A DNA stretch of 64,000 nucleotides from NCBI RefSeq assembly GCF_902833225.1, contig NZ_CADFEI010000013.1, forward strand, positions 124,001 through 188,000. Direction: 5' to 3'. A program made the translations under genes and the position numbers. This stretch comes from Burkholderia sp. BCC1644 (lineage in GTDB: Bacteria > Pseudomonadota > Gammaproteobacteria > Burkholderiales > Burkholderiaceae). Of the stretch, positions 33,545-43,245 are shown in pieces (within the stretch, counting starts at the first letter, position 1; each line of letters starts with the position of its first letter). Below the pieces are notes generated by a model. That model saw only the letters and a list, made by a program, of their open reading frames with translations, did no database searches and was not told the origin of the DNA.

Positions 33545-34816
33545 ATGCATTCGAGCCAGCGCAACAAGCTGAAGCAGCCCCATCGCATCACGCTCCCCGC
33601 TTATGACGAAGTCGGACTCGTGCTGCAGGGTGGCGGCGCACTCGGCTCATACCAGGCCGGCGTGTATGAAGGCATGGCCGAAGTCGGCGTGGAGCCGACG
33701 CGAATCGCCGGCGTATCGATCGGTGCGCTGAATACCGCGATCATCGCCGGCAATGCGCCCGCGGACCGGACGGAGGCGCTGCGCGGCTTCTGGAACACCA
33801 TCAGTCAGCCGACCGATCCGTTCGCTCACGTCGGCGCATGCATGTCGGCGTGGCCCGGGCTCGCCGACGTGGGGCGCAGGTGGTCGAGCGCTTGGGCCGC
33901 CACACGCACGCTGATGGAAGGCCAGGACGGATTCTTCTCGCCGCGCATGCACGCGCCGTTCGCCGGGTTCGGCGCAAGGCGTCCCGATCAGGTCAGCTAT
34001 TACGACACGTCGGCGTTGCGCGAGACGCTGTTGCGGTACGCCGACTTCGACCGCATCAACGACGGGAACATTCGTGTTTCCGTCGGAGCGGTCAATGTGC
34101 GGACGGGCAATCTCGTCTATTTCGACAATACGAAGATGCGCCTGGCACCGGAGCATTTCATCGCTTCCGGCGCGCTGCCGCCGGGCTTTCCGGCCGTCGA
34201 GATCGACGGCGAGTTCTACTGGGACGGCGGCCTCGTTTCCAATACGCCGCTCACCGAGATCATCCGGGAAAGCCAGCACAAGGACACGCTCGTTTTCCAG
34301 CTCGATCTGTGGAGCTCGCGCGGCAAGTTGCCGGGCAACTTCCTCGATGTCAGCGAGCGCACCAAGGACATTCAGTACTCGAGCCGCACGCGCGCGATCA
34401 CCGCGTTCATGTCGCAGAACCAGAAGCATGCGCAGATGATCAAGGCGCTGCTCGAACATATTCCCGAACACGTGCGGCTTGCACACCCGCTGCTGCGGGA
34501 AGCGCAGAAGACGGCGGATGGTAGCGCGGTGAACGTGGTGCACCTGATCTACAAGAACAAGGCGTTCGAGGGGCACTACAAGGACTATGAGTTCAGCAAG
34601 GACACGATGCGCGAGCACTGGGCAAGCGGTCTCGAGGATATTCGCCGGTCGTTCGGCCACCCGGAGTGGTTCGAGGTTCCGAGCCGGGAGATCGGCTTCG
34701 TCACGCGCGACGTGCACCGCTATCGGCACGACGTCGACGAAGCCGGCAACCTCAGCAGGCATGCCGCTCCCGCGGAACACCTTGCGCCGGAGAAGGAATC
34801 GTCCGTCGCCGGGTAA
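33545..34816 (+). CDS. Patatin-like phospholipase/hydrolase (DUF3734 type)
   Basis: A 423-residue patatin. The oxyanion loop GGGALGSYQ, the nucleophile elbow GVSIG and the dyad partner WDGGLVSN are all present. The C-terminal ~120 residues, including YKNKAFEGHYKDYEFS, match the extra domain found in this subgroup. AAGGAG precedes the ATG at 33545. Position third in the ADC-BDH operon suggests it acts on membrane lipid or PHB-granule polyester; this is not shown. Confidence 0.92.
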   Translation: MHSSQRNKLKQPHRITLPAYDEVGLVLQGGGALGSYQAGVYEGMAEVGVEPTRIAGVSIGALNTAIIAGNAPADRTEALRGFWNTISQPTDPFAHVGACMSAWPGLADVGRRWSSAWAATRTLMEGQDGFFSPRMHAPFAGFGARRPDQVSYYDTSALRETLLRYADFDRINDGNIRVSVGAVNVRTGNLVYFDNTKMRLAPEHFIASGALPPGFPAVEIDGEFYWDGGLVSNTPLTEIIRESQHKDTLVFQLDLWSSRGKLPGNFLDVSERTKDIQYSSRTRAITAFMSQNQKHAQMIKALLEHIPEHVRLAHPLLREAQKTADGSAVNVVHLIYKNKAFEGHYKDYEFSKDTMREHWASGLEDIRRSFGHPEWFEVPSREIGFVTRDVHRYRHDVDEAGNLSRHAAPAEHLAPEKESSVAG

Positions 34817-34991
34817 CCCGTATCGACGCCAGCCGCGGGCGAGCCAGGCGGTCGGCCGCGGGCCGGCGACGCGTGACCGGCGGCCCGCCGGCGCCGTTCC
34901 CGACTCGCGGTACCGCGCCTGCAGGACCGCTTCAGGCGGCGCAATGACCGATCGTCGAGATCGCGCATGCGCCCGCCGCAAGGAGAGCACC

Positions 34992-35996
34992 ATGATGTCG
35001 CATGAAATGATCGCGAGGTACGGCACGCTGGTCGTATTCCTGAACGTGCTCGGATCGTCGCTCGGCCTGCCGCTGCCTGCCATTCCGACCTTGGTCACAG
35101 TGGGCGCGGGCATCGCGCTCGTGACCCATGTCGCGTCGTCGGCGCTGCTGCATTTCTCGGCGCTACTGGCCGCCGCCGTGGTTGGCGGCCTGCTCGGCGA
35201 CCTGGTCTGGTACCAGGGTGGGAAGCGCTACGGCAAGCGCACGCTTCACACCGTCTGCAAACTGACGCCGTCGCGCGACGCGTGCGTCCGGACGACCGAG
35301 CGCTTTTTCGGCCGCTGGGGCGTTCGCGTGCTCGTGGTCGCGCGGTTCGTACCCGGCCTGTCGCTCGTGGCCGTTCCGCTTTGCGGCGCGATGGCCGTCA
35401 GGTTGCGCGCCTTTGTCCTGCACGATTGCGTCGGCATCGCGCTGTGGGCGTCGATCGGGCTGGCCATCGGCACGCTGTTCGCGTCGCAGATCGACGCGGT
35501 CTTCGCCTTTGTCGCCCGTCTCGGCTGGCACGTGCTCATCGTGATCGCCATCGCACCGCCGCTGTATTTCGTGTACGGATATTGCCGCCGGCGAATGCTG
35601 GCAAGCGCGCTCGGGAAAGCGCGGATCAGCGCGGGCGAACTGCATGCGCTGCTCGCGAACAATCCGCGGCCGGCCGTGATCGATATCCGTTCCGCCGAGC
35701 GGAGAATGCTCGATCCGTTCGTCATTCCGGGCGCGGTGATCGGCGATGAACGCAAGCCCCGCCAGATCATGGAGCGCTATGGCACGAACCGGACGCTCGT
35801 CATCTATTGCGCGTGCCCGCACGAAACGTCTGCCGCGTCGGTGGCCAGGCAGTTGCGGCTGTCCGGCGTCAAGCTCGCCCTGCCGCTCACCGGCGGTATC
35901 GATGCGTGGCGCGTCGCGGGCTTCGACGTGGAACCGATGGTCGCGATGAACGACGCGGCAATCGGCCCGGAAAAGCAGAAAGCCTTCACGTATTGA
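34992..35996 (+). CDS. DedA-type membrane protein fused to rhodanese domain
   Basis: A 334-residue fusion. Residues ~1-200 form a DedA/SNARE-assoc membrane domain (LGLPLPAIPTLVTVGAG, FFGRWGVRVLVVARFVPGLS). Residues ~215-310 form a rhodanese domain with catalytic Cys in VIYCACPHETSAA. DedA proteins are lipid scramblase/flippase-like; the rhodanese may sense or transfer sulfur at the membrane. AAGGAGA precedes the ATG at 34992. The long open frame to its left overlaps the patatin and is non-coding. Confidence 0.9.
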   Translation: MMSHEMIARYGTLVVFLNVLGSSLGLPLPAIPTLVTVGAGIALVTHVASSALLHFSALLAAAVVGGLLGDLVWYQGGKRYGKRTLHTVCKLTPSRDACVRTTERFFGRWGVRVLVVARFVPGLSLVAVPLCGAMAVRLRAFVLHDCVGIALWASIGLAIGTLFASQIDAVFAFVARLGWHVLIVIAIAPPLYFVYGYCRRRMLASALGKARISAGELHALLANNPRPAVIDIRSAERRMLDPFVIPGAVIGDERKPRQIMERYGTNRTLVIYCACPHETSAASVARQLRLSGVKLALPLTGGIDAWRVAGFDVEPMVAMNDAAIGPEKQKAFTY

Positions 35997-36637
35997 CTCC
36001 GTGGCCCCGTGGCGCGCCCGGGTTCCCGGGCAGCGTGGTATCGCACCGTTGGCGGCCTGCGGGCCGCCGATTCGGCTGGCGACCGACAACACCGCCATGA
36101 CGCCTTCATCCGCTCGTGCAGCGCGCGCCGGACATTGGTATCGCAACCTTCCCTCCCCCAGCTTCACGCCTCTTCCCGGTCGCATCCTCGGCAGACCTGA
36201 CACGGCTTTCTCGATCACAGTTGCGCCATGCGGCGACTGCACCGCTTGTCGCAAACCTGCTGGCAAGACGACCTGTCGTTCGGATTGCGGGTAACGCGTC
36301 CCTTCCGCCGCTGCACGCCTGGCGGGCACATTCCCCGACACAGGCAGTGAGATCGGCGTAACGGACAAGCGATGTCAGCACGCTCGAAACGCCATCCGGC
36401 GCGTTTCCGTGACGATGAAGGCACGCGCTGGCCTCGAACGGCTTGATCACAGTTGGACGAAGCGTTTGAAGCACGGGGTGGCGGCTCCCTGCAACGATCC
36501 GGCCAGTCGGCCAAATGCGACGGCATGGTGGCCATCATGTTGACGGACACCATGCCGGGATCGACGCTCGCAGGTTTGGCACATCCCGACGCCGCGGCAG
36601 CCGGGCGATCGTCGCCGTGCGGTTCCGGCGGCCGCGT
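35997..36637. other. Intergenic region, no gene seen
   Basis: About 640 bp between convergent transcripts (DedA-rhodanese and the efflux operon). The frames present are Arg/Ser/Pro-rich on both strands, as expected for non-coding GC-rich DNA. I see no repeat, RNA or mobile element. Confidence 0.5.
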
Positions 36638-38194
36638 TCAGTGCCCGCCTGCCGCTATCCCGCCGCCGCCGCCCTTGACCGGCCGGGTGAGCCAGACCAG
36701 CGGAATGATGACGACGAAGATGATCGACGACACCCAGAAGATGTCGTTCAGTGCGAGCATCGCGGCCTGCGCGTTCAGCGAGCGTTCGAAGAAGGCCGTG
36801 GCCTGATCCACACCGCCGCCGAGCGTCGCCTGGAGCTGCGCGACGGCACTCGTGTAGGTCGGGTTGTTCACGCTCGATTGCTCGGCGAGCCGTGCATGAT
36901 GCAGGATCGTCCGGTCGTTCCATCCGGTCGCGATCAGCGACGTGCCGACGCCGCCCGCGAACACTCGCACGAAGTTCGACAGCCCGGCGGCCGCCGGAAT
37001 CCGGTCGGGCGTCAGGCCGGACAGAATGATCGCGGTGAGCGGCGTGAAGAAGAGCGCCATCGGAATGCCTTGCAGCAAGGTCGGCAGCACCAGCGTATAC
37101 GGGTCGACGCCCGTCGTGTAATGCGAGCGCATGAAGAACACGCCCGCAAAGCCGACGAAGGCCAGCGTCGCGAGCACCCGCGCGTCCGACTTCGGCATGA
37201 TCTTCGCCATCAACGGTGCCATCAGCACGGCGAAGATCCCGAGCGGCGCCGTCACGAGCCCGGCGTCCACCGACCGATAGCCGAGATAGCCCTGAATCCA
37301 TTGCGGCAGGATCACGAGGTTCGAGAAGAACACCGCGTATGCGACCGAGATCGCAATCGTGCCGCCGCGGAAATTGCGCACCGCGAACAGGCGAATGTCG
37401 ACGATCGGGTTCCGCTCGGTGAGCTCCCAGATCAGGAAGAACACGAAGCTGACGGCGGCGATCACGGCAAGCGTGCAGATCACGGGCGAGCTGAACCAGT
37501 CGAGGTCCTTGCCCTTGTCGAGCATGATCTGCAGCGTCGCCACCCACAGGATCAGCGACATCAGGCCGACCTTGTCGATGGGCAGCTTGCGCACCTGCGT
37601 CTCGCGGTCGCGATAGATCATCCACGTCACGCCGGCCGCGAACAGGCCGACCGGAATGTTGATGTAGAAGATCCACGACCAGCTGTAGCTGTCGGTGATC
37701 CAGCCGCCCAGCGCGGGACCGGCGATCGGCCCGACCGTCGCGGTCATCGACCAGAGCGCGAGTGCGGTCGAGCTCTTCTCCTTCGGATACGAACCCAGCA
37801 GGATCGCTTGCGAAAGCGGAATCAGCGGCCCCGCGACGGCGCCCTGCAGGACGCGCGCGGCGAGCAGCACGAGCAGGTTCGGCGCGACGCCGCACAGCCA
37901 CGACGAGAACACGAACAGCACGATCGCGGCCACGAACAACCTGATCTGCCCGACGCGCTGCGTGAGCCAGCCCGTCAGCGGAATCGCGACGGCATTGGCC
38001 GCCGAGAACAGCGTGATCACCCACGTGCCTTCGTCGACGGATACGCCGAGGTTTCCCGAGATGGTCGGAATCGCCACGTTGGCAATGGACGAATCGAGCA
38101 CGTTCATGAACGTCGCGAGTGCGACGGCGAGCGTCGCAAGGACGAGCTTGCCACCCGTCAGCGGCGGCGGTGCGGGTTGCGTTGAGGAATTCAT
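36638..38194 (-). CDS. DHA2-family (EmrB-type) MFS drug exporter
   Basis: A 518-residue, 14-TM MFS protein. VLDSSIANVAIPTISGNLGVS is the DHA2 motif at the first membrane segment. LPLSQAILLGSYP-like and GPALGGWITDSYSWSWIFYINIP (motif C) follow. It exports toxic compounds using the proton gradient. The start MNSSTQ at 38194 follows GGAAGCGAG. It is the last gene of the leftward OMF-HlyD-MFS operon, so it would form a tripartite pump across both membranes. Confidence 0.93.
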   Translation of the reverse strand: MNSSTQPAPPPLTGGKLVLATLAVALATFMNVLDSSIANVAIPTISGNLGVSVDEGTWVITLFSAANAVAIPLTGWLTQRVGQIRLFVAAIVLFVFSSWLCGVAPNLLVLLAARVLQGAVAGPLIPLSQAILLGSYPKEKSSTALALWSMTATVGPIAGPALGGWITDSYSWSWIFYINIPVGLFAAGVTWMIYRDRETQVRKLPIDKVGLMSLILWVATLQIMLDKGKDLDWFSSPVICTLAVIAAVSFVFFLIWELTERNPIVDIRLFAVRNFRGGTIAISVAYAVFFSNLVILPQWIQGYLGYRSVDAGLVTAPLGIFAVLMAPLMAKIMPKSDARVLATLAFVGFAGVFFMRSHYTTGVDPYTLVLPTLLQGIPMALFFTPLTAIILSGLTPDRIPAAAGLSNFVRVFAGGVGTSLIATGWNDRTILHHARLAEQSSVNNPTYTSAVAQLQATLGGGVDQATAFFERSLNAQAAMLALNDIFWVSSIIFVVIIPLVWLTRPVKGGGGGIAAGGH

Positions 38195-38297
38195 CTCGCT
38201 TCCAGTCTGAAGTTGCGACTGTGCCGGCGTGTCGAGCCGGCCAGTCGGACGATTGAATCGACCGGGGCGCGACAGCGACGCGCACCGGGTCGACGAT

Positions 38298-39617
38298 TCA
38301 GCTTGCGCGCTGCGCGGTGTCGCGCGCATCGCGCGCGACCCTTGCGTCGCGCTTGCCGGAAGCCGCCGGCGCGCCGGTTTGCGCCGCCGCATGCTCGCCG
38401 ACGACGTTGCGCGCGATGATCTTCTCGATCTCGGCATCCGCCTGTGCGCCGTATTCGGCAAACACGTCGGTGCGATACGACGTGTTGATCGCCGCACCGA
38501 GCTGCGGGCCCGTGTCGTCGCGCGTATCCACGTCGACATCCATCGACAGTCCGATACGCAGCGGATGCGCGTCGAGTTCCGCCGGATCGAGCTGAATGCG
38601 CGCGGGCAAGCGCTGAACGATCTTGATCCAGTTGCCCGTCGCGTTCTGCGCGGGCAGGCTGGCGAATGCGCTGCCCGTGCCCGCCGAGAAGCCGACCACG
38701 CGGCCGTGATACTTGACCTTTGCGCCGTATACGTCGGCCGTCATCGTGACCGGTTGACCGATGCGCATGTTGCGTAACTGGCTTTCCTTGTAGTTCGCGT
38801 CGACCCACACACCGTCGAGCGGCACGATCGCCATCAACGGCGTGCCGGGCGACACGCGCTGTCCGACCTGGACCGAACGCTTCGCGACATAGCCGGTGAC
38901 GGGCGCGGGCAGCACGTTGCGTGCGTACGCCAGATAGGCGTCGCGCACCTTCGACGCGGCCGCCTGTACATTCGGGTGCTGATCGATCGTCGTACGGGCA
39001 GTCAATGCGCGGTTGGCGGCCGCCTGTTGGCGGGCGGCGTCGAGCGCGGCCCGCGCGGCCGCCACGGTGTCGCGTGCGTGCGCGATATCTTCCGCAGACA
39101 CCGCCCCCGTATCGGCAACGGCTGCGCGGCGGCGCAGATCGTCCTGGGCACGGACGAGATCGGACTGCTTCTGCGCGACGTTCGCGGCATACAGATCGTC
39201 GTTCACGTACAGACTGCTCACCTGGCGCACGGTCTGGCCCAGTGCCGCTTCGGCGTTGCCGAGCGCGACTTTCGCATCGGCGGCGTCGAGCGTGACGACG
39301 GGATCGCCCGCCTTCACGATCTGCGTATCGTCGGCGTTCACGGCGACGACGGTGCCCGCCACCTGCGGCGTCAACTGCACGAGATTGCCGCTGACGTACG
39401 CGTCGTCGGTGGATTCGTGATAGCGCGCAACCGTCAGGTAGTACACGCCATACGCAACCGACGCCGCGACGACCGTCACGCCGAGCAGCGCCAGCAGCAG
39501 CCGGCGCCGGCGCGTCGAGCCGGCGCTCGCGACATCGTCGCCTCCAGACGGTGAAGCGTCACGATTCATGCGGGGGGCATCGACCGGCTTGCGCACCGGC
39601 GGATTGATTTCGCTCAT
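38298..39617 (-). CDS. EmrA/HlyD-type membrane fusion protein
   Basis: A 439-residue adaptor. One TM segment lies at about residues 38-60 (LLLALLGVTVVAASVAYGVYYL in part). Lipoyl halves are DDAYVSGNLVQLTPQVAGTV and APVTGYVAKRSVQVGQRVSPG, with a helical hairpin between. The beta-barrel part follows, then an alanine-rich, basic C-terminal tail of ~50 residues that is longer than usual. GGAG 7 bases before the ATG at 39617 favours it over the ATG two codons upstream. It links the MFS pump to the outer-membrane factor. Confidence 0.92.
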   Translation of the reverse strand: MSEINPPVRKPVDAPRMNRDASPSGGDDVASAGSTRRRRLLLALLGVTVVAASVAYGVYYLTVARYHESTDDAYVSGNLVQLTPQVAGTVVAVNADDTQIVKAGDPVVTLDAADAKVALGNAEAALGQTVRQVSSLYVNDDLYAANVAQKQSDLVRAQDDLRRRAAVADTGAVSAEDIAHARDTVAAARAALDAARQQAAANRALTARTTIDQHPNVQAAASKVRDAYLAYARNVLPAPVTGYVAKRSVQVGQRVSPGTPLMAIVPLDGVWVDANYKESQLRNMRIGQPVTMTADVYGAKVKYHGRVVGFSAGTGSAFASLPAQNATGNWIKIVQRLPARIQLDPAELDAHPLRIGLSMDVDVDTRDDTGPQLGAAINTSYRTDVFAEYGAQADAEIEKIIARNVVGEHAAAQTGAPAASGKRDARVARDARDTAQRAS

Positions 39618-39651
39618 TTTCATTCTCCAGGCAGATTCGATCGATCGCCGC

Positions 39652-41619
39652 TCAGCGCGCGGCGACAGCAGGCAGGGTCGTTCCGCGCGCGTCGGCACGC
39701 GCCGCGGCGCCGGTGCCTGCGAATGACGTGTCGACGAAACCGCCGCCCAGCGCGGAAGCGAGCGCGATCTGACGATCGCGGCGGTCCATGCGCAGATTCG
39801 CGACGCTCTGATCGGCGGAAAGCGCGTTGACGTCGGCATTCAACACGGTCAGTTGATTCGTCAGGCCGGCCTTGTACTGGGTGAGCGCAAGCGCGGCCGC
39901 CTTCAGCGCGGCCTGCTGCGCGGTCTGCGCATCGACCAGCTGTGCGTCCGTCGAACGCACGTCGGCGACTTGCGTCGCGACCTCGCTCAGCGCGGTGACG
40001 AGCGCCTGGTTATAGGTCGCGACGGCAAGATCGAAGTCCGCGTAGCGTCCCTTCAGTTGCGCGCGGAGCGCGCCGGCGTCGAAGATCGGCAGGTGGATGG
40101 CCGGCCCGACCGACGCGGTACGGCTCGCCGCCGTCAGGAAGCGCCCGAAGCCAAACGCATCGAGTCCGATCGCGGCGCTCAGGTTGATGTCGGGATAAAA
40201 CTCGGCTTTCGCTTCCTTCACGTCGTGCGCGAGCGCATCGATACGCCACCGCGCGGCGACGATGTCGGGGCGCCGGCTCACGAGATCCGCGGGCAGATTG
40301 TCGGGCAGGCGCACCTCGTTGCCGGTGCCGAGCGTCGGGCGCGCGATCCGCAGCCCGCGATCGGGACCGGCGCCGATCAACGCGGCGATCTGGTAGCGCG
40401 TCGCGAGCATCCGGCCATCGAGCGATTTCAGCAATGCACGGCTCGTCGCGAGATTCGCGCGGGCGGTCTCGCGCTCGACCTGCGTGTCGAGCCCCGTCGC
40501 GATTCGGCCCACGGCGATGCGATCGATCCGTTCGCGCCGATCGATCTCCTGTTGCGCGATGTCATGCAGCAGGTGCAGGCGTGCAAGCTCGTTATAGGTG
40601 CGCGCGATCGCCGTCGCGAGTGTCAGCCTGACCGCTTCCGCGTCGGCGCGGCTCGCCTGCAGTCCGGACACCGACGCCTGCAGCGCCTCGCGTTTCTTGC
40701 CCCAGAGGTCGAGTTCATACGATGCGCCGAGGATGCCGCGATTCTCCGTCTGCCATGACCCGCCATACGGCGGCGGCACGAGCGCCGTTCCGGAAAACTG
40801 CTGGCGCGTGAGCGCGTAGCTGGCGTCGACACGCGGCATCGTCCCCGCTCGCGCGGATTCGCTATAAGCCTGGGCGGCCGCCACGCGCGCCCGCGCCTGG
40901 TCGAGCGTCGGGCTGCTCTTGAACGCCTCGTCGATCAACGATTTCAGCTGGCCGTCGCCGAACTGGTCGGCCCAATCCGCGGTCGGCCAATGTCCTTGCT
41001 CGAACGGCAGGCTCTGTTGCGTCGCGTCATGCTGCGGATCGGTCATCGTCGCATCGCCGTGAATGCCGGCGTAGTTCACGCATGCCGACAACGTGCCTGC
41101 GACGATCACCGGCATCCCGGACTTGAATGCGCGCGCCGCATGCCGGCCCGCGATCGAGAGAATGTTCAATGCGGGTTCCTTCACCAGTGCGTACAGCGCC
41201 CGGATGCCGATCCACGGATTCCGCAAGCCGCGGCATACCTGCTCGCTGTGCCCGACGCCGCGCACGCACCAGCTGCAGAAGTGCTCGCAGTTGTTCGTCA
41301 GAAGCCGGTAGCGGTCCTCGCCGACGCGAGACCTGGCGCGCTCGACGACCGCCATCCCGGTATAGACGGCATCCGGTTCCGCCTGAACACGGATGTCCTC
41401 GCGCGCGGCGAAGCGACGCAACGGAATGCATTCCACCGGACAGCGTCGTGCGGAATGGTGGAAGCCGCCATAGTGAATGACCAGTCCGTCCCCTGCGTAG
41501 ATGCCGTGATGCGCATAGCCGTCACGGTCGCTGACGAGATGCGCGCCTGCGTCGATGCCGGGTGCCGCATCGATCGGCACGCGCGACGCCGTCGACGAGT
41601 CGAATTTCAAAGTGTCCAT
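39652..41619 (-). CDS. LRAT-domain / NodT-type outer-membrane efflux factor fusion
   Basis: A 655-residue open frame joins two unrelated parts. Residues ~25-125 are an LRAT (NlpC/P60-like acyltransferase) domain, with the YAHHGIYAGDG histidines and the NCEHF block carrying catalytic C111. Residues 180-655 are a NodT/OprM-type efflux lipoprotein with two OEP repeats (WADQFGDGQLKSLIDEA; FYPDINLSAAIGLDAFGFG). The lipobox LSAC (177-180) is internal. The ATG at 41619 has a strong GGAGG. A TTG at 41167-41169 with AAGGA 7 bases upstream could start a separate lipoprotein with its own signal peptide. It heads the efflux operon. Confidence 0.82.
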   Translation of the reverse strand: MDTLKFDSSTASRVPIDAAPGIDAGAHLVSDRDGYAHHGIYAGDGLVIHYGGFHHSARRCPVECIPLRRFAAREDIRVQAEPDAVYTGMAVVERARSRVGEDRYRLLTNNCEHFCSWCVRGVGHSEQVCRGLRNPWIGIRALYALVKEPALNILSIAGRHAARAFKSGMPVIVAGTLSACVNYAGIHGDATMTDPQHDATQQSLPFEQGHWPTADWADQFGDGQLKSLIDEAFKSSPTLDQARARVAAAQAYSESARAGTMPRVDASYALTRQQFSGTALVPPPYGGSWQTENRGILGASYELDLWGKKREALQASVSGLQASRADAEAVRLTLATAIARTYNELARLHLLHDIAQQEIDRRERIDRIAVGRIATGLDTQVERETARANLATSRALLKSLDGRMLATRYQIAALIGAGPDRGLRIARPTLGTGNEVRLPDNLPADLVSRRPDIVAARWRIDALAHDVKEAKAEFYPDINLSAAIGLDAFGFGRFLTAASRTASVGPAIHLPIFDAGALRAQLKGRYADFDLAVATYNQALVTALSEVATQVADVRSTDAQLVDAQTAQQAALKAAALALTQYKAGLTNQLTVLNADVNALSADQSVANLRMDRRDRQIALASALGGGFVDTSFAGTGAAARADARGTTLPAVAAR

Positions 41620-42075
41620 CGCAAGCCTCCGATTGCGTATGTGTGCCGCATGTCGCGTCACCGATGGGCCGCTTGCGTGCGCAAGCCGAAGATCGGCCGC
41701 ATTGCCTTGCCGTCATACTAGGAGCCGCATGCATGCTCAGGTAGACCCGTATCCGAACACTTTCCCGTTCCTCATCGGCACCAATCGGCCGCACCACTGC
41801 AGTCGGTGCAAAGACCGACGCAACCGCTGCCCGGCGGTCCTGCCGCATTGGTGCAAAGAGGGCAACACCATGCATCCCTGGTTGATCTGGCCGGGCGGCG
41901 CGTCTTTGCCTAGCATGCAAGAGCGCTGGGGCCATCCTTCGGATGGCGGTCATGGGGAACGACCTGCAGGCGAGGACTGCACCATTGCGCCGATTCGCTT
42001 CGACACAAGACGCATCGTTCAGATCCGGACGGCTCGGAACGCGCGCGTCGGTCAATACAAGCATCCGGGAGGCAT
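41620..42075. other. Divergent intergenic region
   Basis: About 455 bp between the efflux operon and ohr copy 2. It should hold both promoters. Frames within it are off-frame in composition, and I see no clear operator. Confidence 0.5.
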
Positions 42076-42576
42076 ATGGAGAACGAGAGGTTGCAACCTC
42101 CGTCACTGACACTGCTCGACAAATACCGCGGGCGAGAATTCGCCACGCTCTACACCACCACGGTCACCGTCTCCGGCGGCCCATCAGGTCATGGCCGTGC
42201 ATCGGGCGTCGCACGATCCGACGACGGCTGTCTCGCCCTCGATCTGCGATTGCCGACCGAACTCGGCGGGCCTGGTGGCGGGACCAACCCCGAACAGCTT
42301 CTCGCGGCCGGCTACGCCGCGTGCTTTCACGGCGCGCTGAGCCTGCTCGCGCAACGCGACCGGATCGACATCCGGGAAACGACCGTGGCTGTCGAAGTCT
42401 CGTTCGGTCGCGATCCGGTCGATGGCGGATATGCGCTGACCGCCAATGTCACCATCCGCATGCCGGGAGTGGACCAGCAGGTCGCGGAGCGTCTCGTCCG
42501 CGACACGGAGCGCCTGTGCCCCTATTCGAAGATGGCGCGGCAGGGAATCTGCAGTGTCGTCGCCGTGTCGGGGTAG
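42076..42576 (+). CDS. Ohr-like OsmC-family peroxiredoxin, copy 2
   Basis: A 166-residue protein, same length as the 28627 gene and alike throughout. The redox cysteines lie in AACFHGAL and ERLCPYSK. A third Cys (QGICSVV) and one in DDGCLAL are extra. GGGAGG precedes the ATG. It is followed by a CMD-family protein, which fits peroxide defence. Confidence 0.92.
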   Translation: MENERLQPPSLTLLDKYRGREFATLYTTTVTVSGGPSGHGRASGVARSDDGCLALDLRLPTELGGPGGGTNPEQLLAAGYAACFHGALSLLAQRDRIDIRETTVAVEVSFGRDPVDGGYALTANVTIRMPGVDQQVAERLVRDTERLCPYSKMARQGICSVVAVSG

Positions 42577-42761
42577 TGAACGTCAACGGCGCGGCCACGC
42601 ACCCGTCGTGCGATTGGTGCCGAAGCGGCAACATAGTGCGCACGTTGCGGGCACTACTGGCCCGCAAGTCCCGCGATTACGATGGTTTCCAGGGCGGTCG
42701 TGCAATGAATGGTCATATGCAGGATCGATAGTCCAGCTTCAGAAAATCAGGAGAACGGATC

Positions 42762-43241
42762 ATGACGCAACGTATCAACTACTTTCAGCAATCGCCGGAG
42801 CTGACCAAGAAGCTCGTCGAACTCGACGGGCTGCTTCAGAAGACGACGATCGAGGTGCCGGTCCGCGAGCTCGTCGAGATTCGGGCGTCGCAGCTCAACG
42901 GCTGCGCGTTCTGCGTCGACATGCACATCAAGATGGCGAAGATCCACGGCGAGCGCGAACTGCGCGTGCATCACGTCGCGATCTGGCGCGAGTCGCCGCT
43001 GTTCTCGCCGCGCGAGCGTGCCGCACTCGAATGGACCGAGACGCTGACGCAGCTGTCGTCGCACGGTGTGGCGGACGATCTGTACGAACGCGTGCGGGCC
43101 CACTTTTCCGAGAAGGAACTGTCGGATCTCACCTTCCTCGTGGGGGCGATCAACAGCTGGAACCGGCTGAACGTCGCGTTCCGCATCGTGCCCGGCTCGT
43201 TCGACAAGATGTTCGGGCTCGACAAGGCCAACCTGGAGTAA
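42762..43241 (+). CDS. Carboxymuconolactone decarboxylase/AhpD-family protein
   Basis: A 159-residue AhpD-like helical protein. LNGCAFCVDMHIKMA carries the CxxC and following His of the AhpD active site. Family members act as alkylhydroperoxidases or thiol-disulfide relays. AGGAGA precedes the ATG by 7 bases. The cupin gene starts 4 bp after its stop. Confidence 0.92.
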   Translation: MTQRINYFQQSPELTKKLVELDGLLQKTTIEVPVRELVEIRASQLNGCAFCVDMHIKMAKIHGERELRVHHVAIWRESPLFSPRERAALEWTETLTQLSSHGVADDLYERVRAHFSEKELSDLTFLVGAINSWNRLNVAFRIVPGSFDKMFGLDKANLE

Positions 43242-43245
43242 CGAC

